Shown here: piece after piece, positions 41,041-43,737 of the stretch | Layout: every line of letters starts with the position of its first letter | How positions within the stretch are numbered: the first letter of the stretch is position 1 | Assembly (NCBI GenBank): GCA_002418625.1 | Contig: DIEM01000013.1 | Coordinates: 1 to 43,737 of the forward strand | Direction: 5' to 3' | DNA length: 43,737 bases | From: Firmicutes bacterium UBA5774 | GTDB taxonomy: Bacteria; Bacillota; Clostridia; Peptostreptococcales; Anaerovoracaceae | Notes under the pieces: model-generated | What the model was told of the DNA's origin: nothing | The model's input: the letters and a program-made list of their open reading frames with translations, nothing else | Databases searched by the model: none | Made by a program: the position numbers and the translations under genes

Positions 41041-42522
41041 ATGAACTATATCATGGAAAACGAAGGTAAATCATATCGGAGGTTCTTCGAAGACATTTGC
41101 GCGATTCCGCACTGCTCTTACAACGAAAAAGCCATCTCCGAATACCTGATGACGTTCGCGCAGGATCGGGGGCTTTGGCATTACAGCGACGACCTTTGGA
41201 ATGTCGTAATCAAAAAAGATGCGTCCCCCGGATACGAGGACCATGCTCCGGTCATGCTCCAGGCCCATACAGACATGGTGTGCGTCAAGGTGCCCGGCTC
41301 CGATTTCAATTTCGAAACCGATGCGCTAAAGCTTTATATCGAGGATGGCTGGCTCATGGCCAGGGACACGACGCTGGGAGCAGATTGCGGCCATGGCGTC
41401 GCATATATGCTGGCGATCCTGGATGATAAAAGCCTCAAGCATCCGCCTCTGGAATGCTTTTTCTCAGTACAGGAGGAGGTCGGGATCGGCGGGCCGAAAT
41501 ATATGGACTACTCCCTTTTTACGGCTAAAAAGCTGATCAATTTCGACATCTTTGACGAGGGATTGTCCTGGATCTCCACGACCACCGTCAAAGGCGGCGA
41601 CTTCATAAAGAAAGTCCAGCTGGCGGCGAACGGCAAGCCGACCTTCAAGATCGTTGCCGGCGGAGGCGCCGGCGGCCACGGCGCTCTTGACATCGGCCGC
41701 GACCAGGCCAACGCGATCAAAATCTGCGCCAGATACTTGTATGCGCTCATGAAAGAAATCAAGATCGATCTGGTGTCGATCAATGGCGGCACTGCCCGCA
41801 ACAACATCGCCGCCGACTGCGAAGCCGTATTCGCTTGCGACAGCTGCTATAAAGGCATTGTCTTGAAAATCGCCGAGGAACTGGAAAATAAAATCAAAAG
41901 AGAATATGCCGGAACCGATCCCGATTTTTTCATCTCGGTCTCGCCTGTCGAAACGGCTGCAGTGGCAATGGACAGCCTTTCGACCAGAAGTGTTGTCGAG
42001 TTGCTGATCCTGCTGCCGGCCGGCGCCCACATGAGAAGATTCATGTCCAACGGACTCGGCCTGATCGTAAAGAAGGGACAACCGGGGGACGGGCTCGTCA
42101 TCACCTCCAGAAACCTCGGTGTCGTCAGCTTCAAGGAAAACACGCTGGCCATCGGATATATGTTCCGAAGCGCCATGAATTCCCAAATCGAGGAGATCAT
42201 GGACCAGACCATGCTGATAGCCGACCGCTACGGCGCCGCATGGGATATCGTGTACGACTATTCCGGGCACACTTACAGCGAAGACGACCCCTTGCACAGA
42301 TTATGGAACGACGTTTATAAGGAAGCCACCGGACAGGATGTCAAGGGAGTCGCCGCCCACGTCGGAACAGACGTCGGAACGATCGTCCAGCACATCCCGG
42401 GAATGGACGTCATGACCATCGGTCCAAACACCATCGGCATCCATAAACCGGGCGAAAAGATGGAGATTGCTTCATTCGACAGGACGTACGAATATGCAAA
42501 GACGATCCTCTCACGATTGTAA
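41041..42522 (+). CDS. pepD: aminoacyl-histidine dipeptidase (PepD, M20 family)
   Basis: 493 residues. Zinc ligands and catalytic residues are in view: LQAHTDMV near residue 77, TTLGADCGHGVAY near 116, VQEEVGIGGP near 150 and FDIFDEG. The dimerisation insert lies in the middle. The late HKPGEKMEI histidine is also present. It cuts Xaa-His and related dipeptides in the cytoplasm. GGAGGAG lies 8 bases before the ATG. Control by sigma-54 and the PAS activator next door suggests induction during amino-acid use. A terminator follows 20 bases after the stop. Confidence 0.93.
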   Translation: MNYIMENEGKSYRRFFEDICAIPHCSYNEKAISEYLMTFAQDRGLWHYSDDLWNVVIKKDASPGYEDHAPVMLQAHTDMVCVKVPGSDFNFETDALKLYIEDGWLMARDTTLGADCGHGVAYMLAILDDKSLKHPPLECFFSVQEEVGIGGPKYMDYSLFTAKKLINFDIFDEGLSWISTTTVKGGDFIKKVQLAANGKPTFKIVAGGGAGGHGALDIGRDQANAIKICARYLYALMKEIKIDLVSINGGTARNNIAADCEAVFACDSCYKGIVLKIAEELENKIKREYAGTDPDFFISVSPVETAAVAMDSLSTRSVVELLILLPAGAHMRRFMSNGLGLIVKKGQPGDGLVITSRNLGVVSFKENTLAIGYMFRSAMNSQIEEIMDQTMLIADRYGAAWDIVYDYSGHTYSEDDPLHRLWNDVYKEATGQDVKGVAAHVGTDVGTIVQHIPGMDVMTIGPNTIGIHKPGEKMEIASFDRTYEYAKTILSRL

Positions 42523-42542
42523 AAAGGGATCGCGATAAATAG

Positions 42543-42595
42543 GGCCGCCTCTCCAGAATTGAAATGTTCCTGGAGAGACGGCCTCATTTGTTTTA
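42543..42595 (+). terminator. terminator after pepD
   Basis: GGCCG-C-CTCTCCAG (42543-42556) pairs with CTGGAGAG-A-CGGCC (42570-42583), followed by a T-rich stretch on the plus strand. Confidence 0.88.
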
Positions 42596-42694
42596 TTATT
42601 CCCTGCCGAAGAATATTTGAAACGAAACGCCGGCGAGCGGTATCCATTCAAGCGCGGAGCTTGCTGCCAATCCGCAGGCTTCGACCGGCCTCCG

Positions 42695-42832
42695 TTACTT
42701 GATATCGATCCCCAGCCAATCAGGAACAGCCTCGAGAGCATAACTGATATGCTCAAAACCGGCGGAAGCCAGTAAGAAAAGAATAACAGCCATGGCAATA
42801 AATTTGTCTTTATGGTCAGAGATGATTCTCAT
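42695..42832 (-). CDS. 45-residue single-helix membrane or exported peptide
   Basis: ATG at 42832 is preceded by AAGGAG with 5 bases between. The peptide starts MRIISDHKDK, has one hydrophobic stretch, FIAMAVILFLLASAGF (residues 11-26), and ends with EHISYALEAVPDWLGIDIK. A positively charged N-terminus plus one helix fits a small inner-membrane protein or an uncleaved signal anchor. I know no family for it. It lies alone between the pepD terminator and the terminator of the next gene. Confidence 0.6.
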   Translation of the reverse strand: MRIISDHKDKFIAMAVILFLLASAGFEHISYALEAVPDWLGIDIK

Positions 42833-42927
42833 ATGCTCTCCTTCGATAATATCCATTCGCAGCTTTGCTTAAATTAAAAACAATGCTCCTAAATCATATC
42901 GGTTCTTTTTCAATTTTCTTTAGACGC

Positions 42928-42951
42928 AAAAAAGCCTTGATCGCTCAAGGC
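42928..42951 (-). terminator. intrinsic terminator of the 43010-43396 gene
   Basis: GCCTTGA (42934-42940) pairs with TCAAGGC (42945-42951) around a 4-base loop, and TTTTTT follows on the minus strand. Confidence 0.88.
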
Positions 42952-43009
42952 TCTGATTATATTCTCCTTTAAGCCGATTGCGGCAAGCATAAAGGCCTGA
43001 ACCAGGCAG

Positions 43010-43396
43010 CTAAAACTGCAATGCTTCATTCCATTTGAGCAGCTCCGGGCGATTTGCGCCGACATCCTTGATAGATAAATTTTCAAACTTGCCCAATGCT
43101 TCTCTCGTTTGCATAGACTTACTCAGAACATCTTTGTTTTTTGTCGTCGATGTACCCCTGACAATTTCGTTCAAAGCCCCATCGTTGATAATTATGACGA
43201 TTTCACGGTCTGCATATTTTTCCAATTCCGACAAGACCGCTGCCAGAGCGGCCTGCCCTACCACAGCCGGTTTCTGGTATGCCAGCATGACGGACTCCTT
43301 GCGTATGAGGTTCTGATCCTCATAGATGCAATACCGGACTTCTATATCCTCGCCTTCATATTGTGATGAAATGCCTGCCAGATAAACTATGATCAT
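43010..43396 (-). CDS. conserved-looking protein of unknown function, possible RNase-H-like fold
   Basis: 128 residues. The start MIIVYLAGISS, then VRYCIYEDQ, a helix with ALAAVLSELEKY, and REIVIIINDGALNEIVRGTSTTKN resemble the strand-helix-strand order of an RNase-H-like fold with acidic residues at strand ends. I do not recognise the family and make no functional claim. AAGGAAGAGG lies upstream of the ATG. It has its own terminator, so it is a single-gene unit. Confidence 0.65.
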   Translation of the reverse strand: MIIVYLAGISSQYEGEDIEVRYCIYEDQNLIRKESVMLAYQKPAVVGQAALAAVLSELEKYADREIVIIINDGALNEIVRGTSTTKNKDVLSKSMQTREALGKFENLSIKDVGANRPELLKWNEALQF

Positions 43397-43490
43397 TCTT
43401 ATACCTCTTCCTTTATGGAAATATTATATCATACAATCCCAGAAAAAATCGACCCATAAACGCATCTCGCAAGCATCCGGCCGGCAAATA

Positions 43491-43737
43491 TCACTTCCTG
43501 ACCAGCATGATCATGGCGGCCCCAAATAGCGAGACTCCCGCCATTAAAAGGATCACACTGGTAAGGCCCGAGTGGTCCATCATGAGTCCCAAAGCTCCAC
43601 CGGCAAAGGAAGCGCCAATATACGACCATCCATTCACGACGCCGACGCCTGTGCCGCCGAGCCTCGGACCGAGAATATCGCCCGGCAGATTGAAAATAGG
43701 CGCCTGTACACCCTGAATGCAGCCGCCCGCCAAAAAT
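43491..43737 (-). CDS. MFS transporter, C-terminal part (cut by window edge)
   Basis: About 82 codons of the C-terminus are present. Two to three membrane helices are seen (GWSYIGASFAGGALGLMM, then SVILLMAGVSLFGAAMIML), with the basic end VRK. GDILGPRLGGTGVGVVNGWSYIG resembles the eleventh-helix region of metabolite MFS carriers. The substrate cannot be told from this part. Confidence 0.8.
   Translation of the reverse strand, partial: FLAGGCIQGVQAPIFNLPGDILGPRLGGTGVGVVNGWSYIGASFAGGALGLMMDHSGLTSVILLMAGVSLFGAAMIMLVRK

Noticed and set aside
42511..42798. 95-codon minus-strand frame overlapping the pepD terminator
   Set aside because: It reads through the terminator and competes with the 45-residue gene in another frame, which has the better ribosome site and hydrophobic profile.
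1..43737. tRNA, rRNA and riboswitch genes
   Set aside because: I looked for T-loop patterns and conserved riboswitch cores by eye and found none convincing; a covariance-model search would be needed to exclude weak cases.

Overview
The window looks like part of the chromosome of a strictly anaerobic, roughly 50% GC Gram-positive bacterium of the Clostridia type (inference). It carries a ferredoxin-dependent 2-oxoacid oxidoreductase, many ferredoxin-type proteins, a lipoteichoic-acid-synthase-like enzyme, a flagellin lysine methylase, a BlaI-type repressor, PocR and 5TM-Lyt sensory domains, and strong GGAGG ribosome binding sites. I found no rRNA, tRNA, CRISPR array or insertion sequence.

Layout. 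1-1456: a 2-oxoacid:ferredoxin oxidoreductase operon (minus), beta gene cut by the window edge. 1787-3709: a BlaI-type repressor and a membrane protein under a promoter with two BlaI-like boxes. 3767-7565: PhoH-type ATPase, pentapeptide-repeat protein, and two tandem GIY-YIG-like genes, one fused to a DUF2087 regulator. 7751-7848: a heptamer tandem repeat touching the stop codon of an iron alcohol dehydrogenase. 9527-11534: a tRNA-quality operon (MnmH/SelU, GNAT, YbaK-like deacylase). 11661-13995: remnant of a chemoreceptor, FliB and a cysteine-rich protein. 14099-16804: PhzF and LTA-synthase-like proteins. 16939-20153: a PocR-PAS-GGDEF-HD-GYP protein, a thioesterase and a C_GCAxxG_C_C protein.

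The most interesting region is 20211-27158. A DUF134 regulator, a NifU-thioredoxin fusion, a stand-alone NifX/ORP-domain protein, two MinD-like ATPases with ferredoxin inserts, a metallo-beta-lactamase-fold protein, a Mrp ATPase fused to an ORP domain (the MrpORP architecture) and a radical SAM protein lie on one strand. A DsrE-like gene diverges from them. The parts resemble the Desulfovibrio orange-protein (ORP) locus, which handles a Mo-Cu-S cluster, but with a different regulator and extra genes. The divergent promoter region has near-consensus promoters on both strands and two copies of a GACATATGTC-centred palindrome, one of which overlaps both -35 elements.

27358-29757 is a second GGDEF/HD-GYP protein. 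29879-35061 holds a universal stress protein, a ferredoxin-nitroreductase and an ArsR-controlled operon (a 33-residue peptide resembling the start of the ACR3 arsenite pump, a permease, a CxxC thioredoxin, DUF2703 and a NapH-type polyferredoxin). 35137-39220 contains an M42 peptidase, NhaC antiporter, LuxR-type regulator and a second stress protein. 39388-42522 contains a sigma-54 activator divergent from pepD, which has a clear sigma-54 promoter and paired upstream repeats. The end holds a 45-residue membrane peptide, an unknown protein and the C-terminus of an MFS transporter.
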